A model generated the notes under the pieces. It did no database searches, was not told the DNA's origin, and was given only the letters and a program-made list of their open reading frames with translations. 64,000 bases of DNA from Vibrio algivorus (GTDB taxonomy: Bacteria > Pseudomonadota > Gammaproteobacteria > Enterobacterales > Vibrionaceae): NCBI RefSeq assembly GCF_002218005.2, contig NZ_AP018679.1, positions 806,001 through 870,000 of the forward strand, given 5' to 3'. Shown piece after piece: positions 16,788 to 25,635 of this stretch (position 1 is its first letter; each line of letters begins with the position of its first letter). The position numbers and the translations under genes were made by a program.

Positions 16788-19226
16788 ATGAACTCACTAG
16801 ATCAGCAAGCCAGCCGCTATCAGTCATTATTTAATCATAATTGGCAATTTCAACTCAATGAGATTCCACAAGAATCTGCATGGGAAGAAATTCAACTACC
16901 TCACGACTGGAGCATTAAGCAGGACTTTAATCCAGAGTGTGATGGTGCAACTGGTTATTTACCGGGAGGAATAGGCTGGTATAGAAAAGACTTTGATAAC
17001 CCTCTTTTTAATATGCAGCGCAAGGCTTTTTTAGTGTTTGATGGCATTTATAATCATGCCACAATTAGGCTCAACCAACAGGAATTACACTATCAGGCTT
17101 ATGGATATGCCCCTTTTGTACTCGATATTACCGACTATTTACAAGCTAATAACCAATTAGAAATCCAAGTCGATCGTCGTCGATTTATTGATAGTCGTTG
17201 GTATACCGGTTCTGGTATTTATCGTAATGTTGAACTAATTACAACCCAAGATATCTATATCCCAATTTGGGAAAACCAGTTATGCTCAACAGTCATTGAT
17301 GCAAATACAGCCTTAATACAGCAAAGCTTACAACTCCAGAATGATCAGCCAGGAAATGTAGCACTCAAGATAGATACTAGTGTCTTTTGGGAGAACAATT
17401 TAGTAGCTAATAAGCAACAACAAGTAACTTTAGCCCAAGGTTCCCACTCCATTATGTTAGACCTACTACTCAACACACCTAAACTTTGGTCCCCAAGTTC
17501 ACCCTCTCTGTACCAAGTCCAAACTCGTGTGTATCAAGGCAATATAATAGTTGATGAGGTTCAAACCAATATCGGTATTCGAGATATTCATTTTTGTGCT
17601 GATACTGGTTTTTATCTCAATGGCCAATCAATGAAGATCAAAGGAGTGTGTTTACACCATGATGGTGGACTTGTCGGGGCCGCAGTCCCTAGAGAAGTTT
17701 GGATACGCCGACTAACCAAACTCAAGAAAGCTGGTGTTAATGCAATTCGTATCGCACATAATCCAGCCTCTGTTGAACTTCTAGAACTCTGTGATCAACT
17801 TGGTTTCTTAGTCCAAGATGAATTTTTTGATGAATGGGATTACCCTAAAGATAAACGTTTCAATATGGGTAATCAGCATGACGATTTTGAATCACAAGGC
17901 TATAGCTTTGATTTTCAAATTAATGCTGAACGAGATTTGAAAAATACATTAAAAAGTCACTTCAACCATCCTTGTATTTTTATGTGGAGTATCGGTAATG
18001 AGGTTGAATGGACATATCCAAGAAATGTACAAGCAACAGGATTTTTTGATGCTAAATGGGATGGTAACTACTTCTGGAGCCTACCCCCTCATACTCCACA
18101 AGAAATCAAACAAGCTCTGAGTGACTTACCTCAGCATCAATACGATATTGGTCAAACCGCAAACAAGCTGTCTCAGTGGGTTAAAGAATTGGACACCACT
18201 CGGCCTGTCACCGCCAACTGTATTCTTCCTTCCGCCAGCTACTTATCCGGTTATGCAGATGCACTTGATGTTATTGGTTTTAGCTACCGTCGTGTTATAT
18301 ATGACTACGGTCATGAGAACTACCCTAAGCTGCCTATTATCGGGAACGAAAACCTACCTCAATGGCATGAATGGAAAGCAGTATTAGATCGTCCACATGT
18401 CGCAGGGCTATTTTTATGGACAGGCATTAATTATATGGGAGAAAGCCATAATCAATGGCCAATGCGCACCACAAACAGTGGTTTACTGGACGCAGCAGGC
18501 TTTGAAAAGCAATCCTACTACTTATTCCAATCATTATGGACTGAACAACCTATGGTGCATATTTCAACCCAACAAGCGAGTAAAACTGACTTCATTATTG
18601 ATCCTTCCACTTGTAGCGCTAAAGCTACTGATCCCAACGCATGGAAACAAGCCCTTTGGGTATGGGAAGAACGAAATCAACATTGGAATTACTCACAAGA
18701 TGAATGGATAATTGTTGAAGTTCTGTCTAACTGCGAACAAGTGGAACTGTGGTTGAACAATCGCTGTATTGGTCAACAGTATCTGCCTGAACAAGAAGAC
18801 CGTTTTTTCCGTTGGGCTCTTCCTTTCCATAATGGACAATTAATCGCAAAAGGCTTCAATGAGGGACAAATCGTTACTCAAGAATTTATTTCAACCAGTA
18901 ATGAGGCAACTCAAATACAAATTATAGATGAATCCACTCATAACTCTAATCTGAAACAACTGGTTATACAGTTAGCAGATCAAGATAATAACCCTGTTAG
19001 ACATCAAGAAAAAAACATCAAAGTAAGCACAACATGCGGCAAGATCATAGGGGTAGATAACGGCTCAGCCTCAAGTATTCAACCTCATAAGATTCATACA
19101 TCGAAAGAACAATGCATCACGACTCACCAAGGAAGAGCCTTAATCATTATAGAAATGGAGGCCACACACTCCAATCTTGAACTTACCGTTGAACTTGATG
19201 GTACAAAAAAAGTACTCTTTTTGTAG
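16788..19226 (+). CDS. GH2-family glycoside hydrolase, probable agaro-oligosaccharide beta-galactosidase
   Basis: An 812-residue GH2 enzyme without signal peptide, hence cytoplasmic. Domain order: jelly-roll (about 20-165), immunoglobulin-like (170-275), TIM barrel (280-590), then C-terminal beta-domains. The predicted acid/base is E405 in WSIGNEVEW and the nucleophile is E521 in IIGNENLPQW. In agar degraders, GH2 enzymes remove the non-reducing-end galactose from agaro-oligosaccharides so that GH117 can act on the remainder. Family membership is clear; substrate is inferred from position beside GH117. The ribosome-binding site is AGAGGAT. Confidence 0.88.
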   Translation: MNSLDQQASRYQSLFNHNWQFQLNEIPQESAWEEIQLPHDWSIKQDFNPECDGATGYLPGGIGWYRKDFDNPLFNMQRKAFLVFDGIYNHATIRLNQQELHYQAYGYAPFVLDITDYLQANNQLEIQVDRRRFIDSRWYTGSGIYRNVELITTQDIYIPIWENQLCSTVIDANTALIQQSLQLQNDQPGNVALKIDTSVFWENNLVANKQQQVTLAQGSHSIMLDLLLNTPKLWSPSSPSLYQVQTRVYQGNIIVDEVQTNIGIRDIHFCADTGFYLNGQSMKIKGVCLHHDGGLVGAAVPREVWIRRLTKLKKAGVNAIRIAHNPASVELLELCDQLGFLVQDEFFDEWDYPKDKRFNMGNQHDDFESQGYSFDFQINAERDLKNTLKSHFNHPCIFMWSIGNEVEWTYPRNVQATGFFDAKWDGNYFWSLPPHTPQEIKQALSDLPQHQYDIGQTANKLSQWVKELDTTRPVTANCILPSASYLSGYADALDVIGFSYRRVIYDYGHENYPKLPIIGNENLPQWHEWKAVLDRPHVAGLFLWTGINYMGESHNQWPMRTTNSGLLDAAGFEKQSYYLFQSLWTEQPMVHISTQQASKTDFIIDPSTCSAKATDPNAWKQALWVWEERNQHWNYSQDEWIIVEVLSNCEQVELWLNNRCIGQQYLPEQEDRFFRWALPFHNGQLIAKGFNEGQIVTQEFISTSNEATQIQIIDESTHNSNLKQLVIQLADQDNNPVRHQEKNIKVSTTCGKIIGVDNGSASSIQPHKIHTSKEQCITTHQGRALIIIEMEATHSNLELTVELDGTKKVLFL

Positions 19227-19258
19227 TTCAAATCCACCGGTCATTCATCCCCAAAAAA

Positions 19259-19280
19259 GCATCACCATTTCTGGTGATGC
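19259..19280. terminator. Terminator between convergent GH2 and MFS genes
   Basis: GCATCACCA and TGGTGATGC form a perfect 9-bp stem with a 4-base loop. A-rich sequence on the left and T-rich on the right suit bidirectional termination. Confidence 0.75.
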
Positions 19281-19309
19281 TCTATATTTTTGCATTATGA
19301 ATCGATATT

Positions 19310-20875
19310 TTACGAACGACTTAACGCTAGTTCAATTTCTTCAATACTCTTGTTCTTAGTCTCAGGTAATAAGAAGAACAAGACCACTAAACCTATCAAT
19401 GAAAAGCCTGCATAAGATAAAAATGTATTTGCTGCCCCCATATTCGCCAGTTGCCATGGGAAGAATTGTTGAATTAAGTAACTTGCAATACTAGTCACTA
19501 ATGCACACATAGGAATCGCAGCACTACGTACTGAATTCGGGAATATTTCAGAAAACAACACCCACATAATTGGACCAATAGAAATATGGAAAGCGGCAAT
19601 AAACGCTAATATACCGATTAGTACTAATACAGGGCTTATATGGATAGAAGCCTCAATAATAGTTGCTTCGACTTTCTTCAACGTTGACGTATCTAAAACA
19701 CTTGAAAGTGCCTGTTTAAATTCAGTATCTTTCTCAAAAGACTGATTGATTAATGGCTCTAATGGTGCCGTATCCATAACTGTAGATAAACTTTGTACTG
19801 ATTTTTCTGTCACCATATAACTTGCATTATTAAAACCATACCAACACATCGTATGACTAATCACTGCTGCAGTTAACCCAAGAACAATAAGTGGTTTTCT
19901 ACCTACTTTATCAATGAACAAGATAGCAAATAGTGTAAAAATAAAGCTGACAATACCAACGTATGTCGCTTGCTGGAATGCAGCATTACCACTGAAACCA
20001 ATTTGTTCGAACACTGTAGGTGCATAGAACAAAATTGCATTCATCCCTGTAATCCCCTGCACAATTGCGATTGTCACTCCAATTAAGACCATTTTACGCA
20101 TACGTGTAGAGAACAAAGCATGAATCTGATGTAAATACTTTGGTTGAGAAAAGTTTTCAATACGAGAACGAATATCTCTATATATAGCACTGCTCTCTTC
20201 TTCGTTTTGGTAAAGCTCAACTAGAATAGCTTTAGCTTTTGCATCTTGATCTTTGGAAATCAACCAACGAGGGGACTGCGGAACTTTAAACAATAAGATA
20301 AACCAAATTAGTGCGGGAATAATTTCTGTCGCAAACATTGTACGCCAAATATTCGCCTCAGAAAAAAACAAGCTTCCTTCCGAAAGATTTGAGACTAAAA
20401 AATAATTGATAAAGTATGTAGAAGATAACCCCAACACAATACTTAGTTGATTGGCTGAAACTAACTTACCACGAACTCTATCTGGAGAAATTTCACCAAT
20501 ATACATAGAAGCAATAGATAATGAACAGAATGCTAAACCACCAATAAACCGTGCAGCAGTAAGCATTTCAAAAGAAGTAGAAAGCGCTGAGCCAATAGCT
20601 GAAAATAAATACAATCCAGCAATACCTATCAATGTATGTTTGCGACCAAATTTATCACTCAACTTACCTGCAATTAAAAGAGCGATAATCGCCCCTAAAC
20701 TTGGTGCACTAACGACAACACCTAGTTGCATATTAGTTAAATCAAACTCAGCACTGATATACCGAACAGTTCCCGAAACCACTGCTGCATCTAAACCAAA
20801 AACAAAACCGCCTAATGCGACAATTAACGCATAAGTTACTGCTTTCGAATATTGTGTATTCATTTTATTTACCAT
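19310..20875 (-). CDS. MFS sugar porter (SP family)
   Basis: A membrane protein of up to 521 residues with 12 membrane segments. Sugar-porter signatures: GLDAAVVSGT in helix 1, GKLSDKFGRKHT after helix 2, DKVGRKPL after helix 8, and the PETKNKSIEEIE end. A hydrophilic insertion of about 60 residues sits between helices 9 and 10 (about 355-415), longer than in most family members. It probably imports galactose, AHG or a short neoagaro-oligosaccharide by proton symport. Two operators, GalR-like and UxuR-like, lie just upstream. The start could be codon 1 or the ATG four codons later (20863); neither has a good ribosome-binding site. Confidence 0.87.
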   Translation of the reverse strand: MVNKMNTQYSKAVTYALIVALGGFVFGLDAAVVSGTVRYISAEFDLTNMQLGVVVSAPSLGAIIALLIAGKLSDKFGRKHTLIGIAGLYLFSAIGSALSTSFEMLTAARFIGGLAFCSLSIASMYIGEISPDRVRGKLVSANQLSIVLGLSSTYFINYFLVSNLSEGSLFFSEANIWRTMFATEIIPALIWFILLFKVPQSPRWLISKDQDAKAKAILVELYQNEEESSAIYRDIRSRIENFSQPKYLHQIHALFSTRMRKMVLIGVTIAIVQGITGMNAILFYAPTVFEQIGFSGNAAFQQATYVGIVSFIFTLFAILFIDKVGRKPLIVLGLTAAVISHTMCWYGFNNASYMVTEKSVQSLSTVMDTAPLEPLINQSFEKDTEFKQALSSVLDTSTLKKVEATIIEASIHISPVLVLIGILAFIAAFHISIGPIMWVLFSEIFPNSVRSAAIPMCALVTSIASYLIQQFFPWQLANMGAANTFLSYAGFSLIGLVVLFFLLPETKNKSIEEIELALSRS

Positions 20876-20878
20876 TTA

Positions 20879-20893
20879 GTTAAACGATTACAC
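20879..20893. promoter_or_regulatory. GalR-like operator at the MFS start
   Basis: On the minus strand GTGTAATCGTTTAAC resembles the GalR consensus and lies immediately before the start codon, a position that would block transcription or translation initiation when occupied. Confidence 0.55.
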
Positions 20894-20905
20894 TAACAAT
20901 ACCCT

Positions 20906-20921
20906 AATTGGAAAACCAATT
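20906..20921. promoter_or_regulatory. AATTGG-N4-CCAATT operator (UxuR/ExuR type)
   Basis: AATTGGAAAACCAATT is a perfect 6-4-6 palindrome about 30 bases upstream of the MFS gene, the second perfect copy of this operator in the window. Confidence 0.7.
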
Positions 20922-21065
20922 TGTAAATTTGGATCACACATTAATGAAGGCAATCAAATTTCATCAACTTATTTAAAGAATTATAAATTGTTTGTTAATT
21001 TCATACCTTAGAAATAAAAATAGAGACCGAAGCCCCTATTTACAACAAATTCAATGGCTTATTGT

Positions 21066-23987
21066 TCACCTCAAATTACCATACCGTCTTTGGTATAAGC
21101 TTCTATTTACTTCTTTTGCCGCTTCCACCAATGGTTTATAAGGTGTGTCGGTAACTGTCACAAAACCAACATTATAATTTTCACCATCCCATGCACGTCC
21201 AGTTACAGGCGAATCCATGTATTGGAACCAATGGGCTCCTATAAAGTACGGATTTGCGATAATACTTTCCATATAATGCTTATATGCATCAGCACGACCT
21301 TGTTGATCATCTGCACTCACAATCCCTGGATGGAATAAGCCTGAATCAAGCGCTCCAAAATGGAATTCACCAATAATACTTGGTTTATCTAACTCCTCTA
21401 AACGACTCCAATCTCCTTTTGATTCCAAGTCCTTGGCATAAAGATTATATGACATTACATCAACATATTTAGCGGCAGCTTTAGCTGCTTCAGGAGTGAT
21501 ACCCCAATCAGAAAAACGAGAGCCTAAGTTCAAATGGTGTGGCATGACTTTTCGCATCTCTCCATTCACAACTTTAAAATATTGATCAGCAAGAACAAAG
21601 AGCAGTTGACTGAGATCTTCTTTTACTGAAGAAGTATAATCGCCTGTAAAATTAAACCCTTGTGAAAACTCATCCCAAGATTTAACTTGTATCCCCCATG
21701 ATTTGTTCAATTTATCAATTGAACCATATTTATCTTTTAATACCTTATCGAATGCTTTTTTAGCTGAGCTTTCGCTTTCTTTCATTTTTAGCCCAGAGAC
21801 TGCAAGTGAATAATGGTTTGCATCTACCTCGGTATTCCCCCAACTTAATTCGTTATCGACAAAATAACCGATACACCACGGGTCATTTTTTACTTCATCA
21901 GCTACATTCTTTGCCATTTCTGCTACTGATTTTCGGAAGTCTGGATCAAACGGGTCATGCAATGGTCCCCAGTAATCATTACCAGTACTAATCTTTTGGT
22001 GTTTTCCTGTAATCCAACCGTGTGCCGTGTAAGGTACTTTTTTATTGCCATAGAAAGCGCTAGGCTCTGACCAATTCCCCAAAGAGGTAAAGCCCCAATC
22101 TTGCATGCGAGCTAAGGTCACATCACGCCACACATCATGAGTTTGAACTTGTGTATCAGTTCCATATTTACGTTGTAAATTCGCAGCATAAAAACTGAAC
22201 ACTTCACCATGTTTCAATGGTCCAGCATGTACCATTGGGTTAAAGCTATAGTTATCAGCAAGTTTGTCTTTATAATCGGGTAACCAAGTAAACATTCCAT
22301 GTCGTAAATCTGATTTCACAACACGTTTATCGGTATTTTCTATATACCCACCTGTAGAAATTTCACTTGGGCGGATGATACTCGTATCAATATCTTTTGC
22401 ATCAGCAAAGTCCACACCAGTAACGGTATAGCTATCATCAAGACGAATATTATCTAAACCTGTAACAAAATATAAGTAACCTTCAGGATCGACAAGAGCC
22501 CACTTATCTTCTATTTTTTCAGTACGGAAATATCCAGTCCCTTTTAATTTTGGCCCTTCTTTCCACCCTCCAAACTTACTGCGGTCAGGCATTAATGTGG
22601 CAGATTTAGCTAATGCAAGGTCTTCTTTGCCATGTTCTTTTAATTCTTGTTCGTCATAAACTTTTAATGGCCAATCTTCTTGTGTGTATTGTCCAAATTT
22701 ATCAACTAAACCTACGTAGCGCTCTGTATCAGTGCTTAAATTTGGTATTAAGCGGAAGTTATCAAATTCTAACTCCGACGTCGTTGTAGGGTTCATCATG
22801 TAAAGCTGAAAACTAACGATATTAGATGGGTTTAATTGCCCTTCTCCCCAACCAAAAACAACTTGAGTCGCAGCAAAAGATTTCTTAGGTGGTTCACCTC
22901 GCATACCCGAGCTTAAACCCTCAGCTAAGTCTTTGAGTGTAAAATAATAGGTTCCATCCGAGTTCGGTGCAATTTGTACATATCCAGTTCGGCTATGTGC
23001 TGAACCATTTGATTGACCACCTAGTTTCTCATCAAGATCATCGTCAACTCGTACAAATAGTTGAACACCACTCTCACCTAAGTTTTTTGCATCAAAAGCC
23101 AATGCAGCATCACCATGATGAGACCAATCCCATACTTGACCTTTTTTATTTCCTGCTGAAAATTTAACTGTAGGATATGCATCATCGGTTGTATAAGTAA
23201 CTCGCAATGCTCGCCCTGAATGGGAAGATATTGATTTGATTTTAGTCCCCGTATGTCGCTCAATCTTGGCCATATCTTCAGAATTTTCAAAATTTGCGAC
23301 AGTCAATAAACTAGGGATCTCGGTTTGAATAACAGTATTTGTACGTGCTTGAGATTTAACAAAGTCTCCAGTCCCTTCAATATAATCGATTGAATGGATA
23401 ATGACTTCTTGTTGTTCTATTGGACCCACTGCATAAAATTGAAATTCAGCAATATTTTTCAAGTCAAGCTCACTACCACCGCGGTAACCCTCTAATCCTC
23501 GCGCTGTACCATTAAAAAGAAAGTCAACTGTTTTAGTTTCACCAGCATCTAAATAAATAGGCAAATCTAATTGATGTGCTTCTGCCCCCATAATTCCAAT
23601 ACTATCTGCGACTTTCAATTCAAATCGCACCTTACGATCTCCTGGGTTTTCTAATTTAAGTTTCAGACCACCTTTATTAAGCCAATCATATGTCCCTGCA
23701 ATTGGGTGAAGCTTGATATTAGGCCATTTTGAATTTGCTTCATCTTTAGAAACAGCATCAAAATGTACTTTTAAAGCATTCCCTTGCTTAGCATAAGAAG
23801 TAAACGATGTTTCTGTTTTATCCAAAAAAGCATCATCCGTTAATTCGATTGGTACACTAATACTACTTAAATCTTCTTGTTTCTCAGCTTTTGTCTCAGC
23901 ATAAACTGGTGTTGAGGTCGCCGTATAACTTGTTATCAATACCCCTGATAAAACAGCTAAGGCGATAGAATCTATCTTAAAGTTCAC
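21066..23987 (-). CDS. GH50 beta-agarase, exported
   Basis: I place the start at GTG 23987, which has the ribosome-binding site AAAGGAT, giving 973 residues; a longer frame begins at a TTG (24008) without such a site. The signal peptide ends at VYA (about residue 31). Two CBM-like beta-domains (about 45-220 and 230-415) precede the GH50 domain (about 420-970). Predicted catalytic residues: E713 in VDNELSWGN and E874 in IIGEFHFG. Compared with the other exported GH50 there is an extra loop around ADAKDIDTSIIRPSE and no lipobox, so this one is likely periplasmic or secreted. A GalR-like site lies 58-71 bases upstream. An IS3-family element sits about 200 bases upstream. Confidence 0.92.
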   Translation of the reverse strand: MNFKIDSIALAVLSGVLITSYTATSTPVYAETKAEKQEDLSSISVPIELTDDAFLDKTETSFTSYAKQGNALKVHFDAVSKDEANSKWPNIKLHPIAGTYDWLNKGGLKLKLENPGDRKVRFELKVADSIGIMGAEAHQLDLPIYLDAGETKTVDFLFNGTARGLEGYRGGSELDLKNIAEFQFYAVGPIEQQEVIIHSIDYIEGTGDFVKSQARTNTVIQTEIPSLLTVANFENSEDMAKIERHTGTKIKSISSHSGRALRVTYTTDDAYPTVKFSAGNKKGQVWDWSHHGDAALAFDAKNLGESGVQLFVRVDDDLDEKLGGQSNGSAHSRTGYVQIAPNSDGTYYFTLKDLAEGLSSGMRGEPPKKSFAATQVVFGWGEGQLNPSNIVSFQLYMMNPTTTSELEFDNFRLIPNLSTDTERYVGLVDKFGQYTQEDWPLKVYDEQELKEHGKEDLALAKSATLMPDRSKFGGWKEGPKLKGTGYFRTEKIEDKWALVDPEGYLYFVTGLDNIRLDDSYTVTGVDFADAKDIDTSIIRPSEISTGGYIENTDKRVVKSDLRHGMFTWLPDYKDKLADNYSFNPMVHAGPLKHGEVFSFYAANLQRKYGTDTQVQTHDVWRDVTLARMQDWGFTSLGNWSEPSAFYGNKKVPYTAHGWITGKHQKISTGNDYWGPLHDPFDPDFRKSVAEMAKNVADEVKNDPWCIGYFVDNELSWGNTEVDANHYSLAVSGLKMKESESSAKKAFDKVLKDKYGSIDKLNKSWGIQVKSWDEFSQGFNFTGDYTSSVKEDLSQLLFVLADQYFKVVNGEMRKVMPHHLNLGSRFSDWGITPEAAKAAAKYVDVMSYNLYAKDLESKGDWSRLEELDKPSIIGEFHFGALDSGLFHPGIVSADDQQGRADAYKHYMESIIANPYFIGAHWFQYMDSPVTGRAWDGENYNVGFVTVTDTPYKPLVEAAKEVNRSLYQRRYGNLR

Positions 23988-24044
23988 GATAATATCCTTT
24001 TGTTTCAATAGTTATTATAGGCTTACCAATCCCAGCCCTAGAAA

Positions 24045-24058
24045 GGTAAACGTTTACA
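24045..24058. promoter_or_regulatory. GalR-like operator upstream of the exported GH50
   Basis: GGTAAACGTTTACA contains the 12-base palindrome GTAAACGTTTAC, the best symmetric GalR-like site of the window, about 60 bases before the GH50 start. Confidence 0.65.
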
Positions 24059-24427
24059 TTATGAGTAAATAAATGAAATATTTTTGTGATCAAGTTAAAG
24101 TAATTTATTGAAAATATAGAAACTGATTTTTTTAAAAATTTTAGTTAGTATAAAAAATTTGTAATCAAGTTTTATGAACACTTAATCTTATTTATTTTTT
24201 TGAGTGAACGTGTAAACATCCCTTTTTTAGTGACACTCAAAATTAGAGTTTTCTCGTTGTTGTGATTTGACCAAGTATTCCCACGGGGTTAAATCATCCA
24301 ATGAGTCACGTGGCCGTTCATGGTTATATTCGTTTAACCAATTTTCTGTTAATTCACGAACTTCATTTAATGTTTTAAAGACATACATATTCAAAATGGC
24401 ATCACGGTATGTTCTGTTAAAGCGTTC

Positions 24428-25087
24428 TGTATATGAGTTCTATGTTGGTTTCCCTGGTTTAATAAACTCGAGCTCAACACCGCTGAGCTCAGCCCAATCA
24501 GCTAATTGGACTGAAATAAATTCAGGTCCGTTATCCATTCTTATCTTTTCTGGATAACCCCGTCACGCAATAACGCGATCAAGCACTCGAAGTACGCGAG
24601 CTGTAGGTAAGCTCAAATCGCTCTCTATTGCGAGTACTTCACGATTAAAATCATCCAATAGATTAAAAGTACGAAAACGTCGACCGCACATTAATGAATC
24701 ACTCATAAAATCCATAGACCAGCACACATTAGCTTTTTCTGGTACGCAAAGTGGTTCAGGGTTTCTGTTTGGTAATCGTTTCTTACATCAACGGCGCATA
24801 TTTAAATTTAATAAACGATACACGCGATGCACACGTTTATGATTCCATTTATATTGCCAACGTCTCAGCGTTTTAAATAGCTTACTAAAACCATAAGCAG
24901 GATAACGTTCAACAGCCTTTTGAAGAGCACAAATGAGTCCATCATCTCGATGAGGATTTGATTGATACCGATAAACTGAGTCGCTAATGCCAACAACTCG
25001 GCAAGCTCTGCGTAAGCTAACATTATGTGCTTTTCGCACATAATCAACGAGCTCACGGCGAACCGATGGTTTTACAGCTTTTTTCAA
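24428..25087 (-). pseudogene. IS3-family transposase OrfB with three premature stops
   Basis: The frame starts MKKAVKPSVRRELVDYVRKAH and reads through the HTH_21 region and the start of the DDE integrase core (VCWSMDFMSDSLMCGRRFRT). It is interrupted by TGA (near 24787), TGA (near 24565) and TAG (near 24440). Each stop can be explained by a C-to-T change from CGA or CAG; the partner fragment at 1012-1310 has CAG at the last site. No functional transposase can be made from this copy. Confidence 0.85.
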
Positions 25088-25339
25088 TCACATCTTTGAG
25101 AATAGAATGGTCTAAACTCAAACCGGCATACATCTGTTTTAATCTACAGTTCTCTTCCTCAAGCTCTTTTAGCCGCTTGATATCTGAGCTTTCCATGCCA
25201 CCGTATTTCGATTTCCAATTATATAATAAGTGGCGTCAGCAATACCGTATTCACGGCAAACATCCGATACTTTCCGACCTGCTTCCACTTCTTTTAAGGT
25301 CTTAACGATTTGTGATTCTGTATAACGTGACTTTTTCAT
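25080..25339 (-). pseudogene. IS3-family transposase OrfA with a 2-base insertion
   Basis: The start at 25339 gives MKKSRYTESQIVKTLKEVE and an HTH_8 domain. Around 25225-25230 the text ACTTATTATATAATTGG has an extra AT compared with the expected coding ACT TAT TAT AAT TGG, shifting the frame before the leucine-zipper part (LKELEEENCRLKQMYAG), which is intact in the next frame. Confidence 0.75.
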
Positions 25340-25414
25340 AATGGTTCTCCGTTTAAGTCAGTTTAAACGCGAGAACTCTAAATGGAAATGCACCTATTTT
25401 AGGGGATGTTTACA

Positions 25415-25635
25415 ATGTTAACTGTGGCCAAATAACTAATTTAGCAGATAGAAATAGAGAACTCTTTGACAAGGATTCCTGAAGGTTTGCTGTCACACAA
25501 CATTGTACAATGCTGTGTTTCAATTCTCTGATGTATTTAGACATAAATAACCCCCAATGTTGGTTGTCCAACTATTGAGGGCCAGTTTTAAGTTTGAGAT
25601 TTTTGTTTAAAATAGCGTGAATAAATACAAATAAA
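25415..25635. other. Short gap with an operator-like or terminator-like palindrome
   Basis: No gene. At 25557-25573 TGTTGGTTGTCCAACTA resembles the UxuR-type operator (TTGG-N4-CCAA) but also pairs with its flanks (CCCCCAAT / ATTGAGGG) as a hairpin 60 bases beyond the dehydrogenase stop. A terminator for the dehydrogenase is the simpler reading. Confidence 0.4.

Larger units (their letters stand above)
24211..25414 (-). mobile_element. IS3-family insertion sequence, full length but decayed
   Basis: Terminal inverted repeats TGTAAACATCCC (24211-24222) and GGGATGTTTACA (25403-25414) bound a 1204-bp element. Two overlapping transposase frames run on the minus strand (OrfA from 25339, OrfB from about 25087), as usual for IS3. 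Both are damaged (see the pseudogene entries). The flanks (AACG left, ATGT right) show no target-site duplication, so the copy has been rearranged or its flanks have mutated. A 299-bp fragment of the same IS lies at 1012-1310 in the same orientation. Confidence 0.9.

Noticed and set aside
25557..25573. Third perfect UxuR-type operator
   Set aside because: It is downstream of the dehydrogenase and pairs with its flanks as a hairpin, so a terminator is more likely; no gene start is served by it except across the IS.
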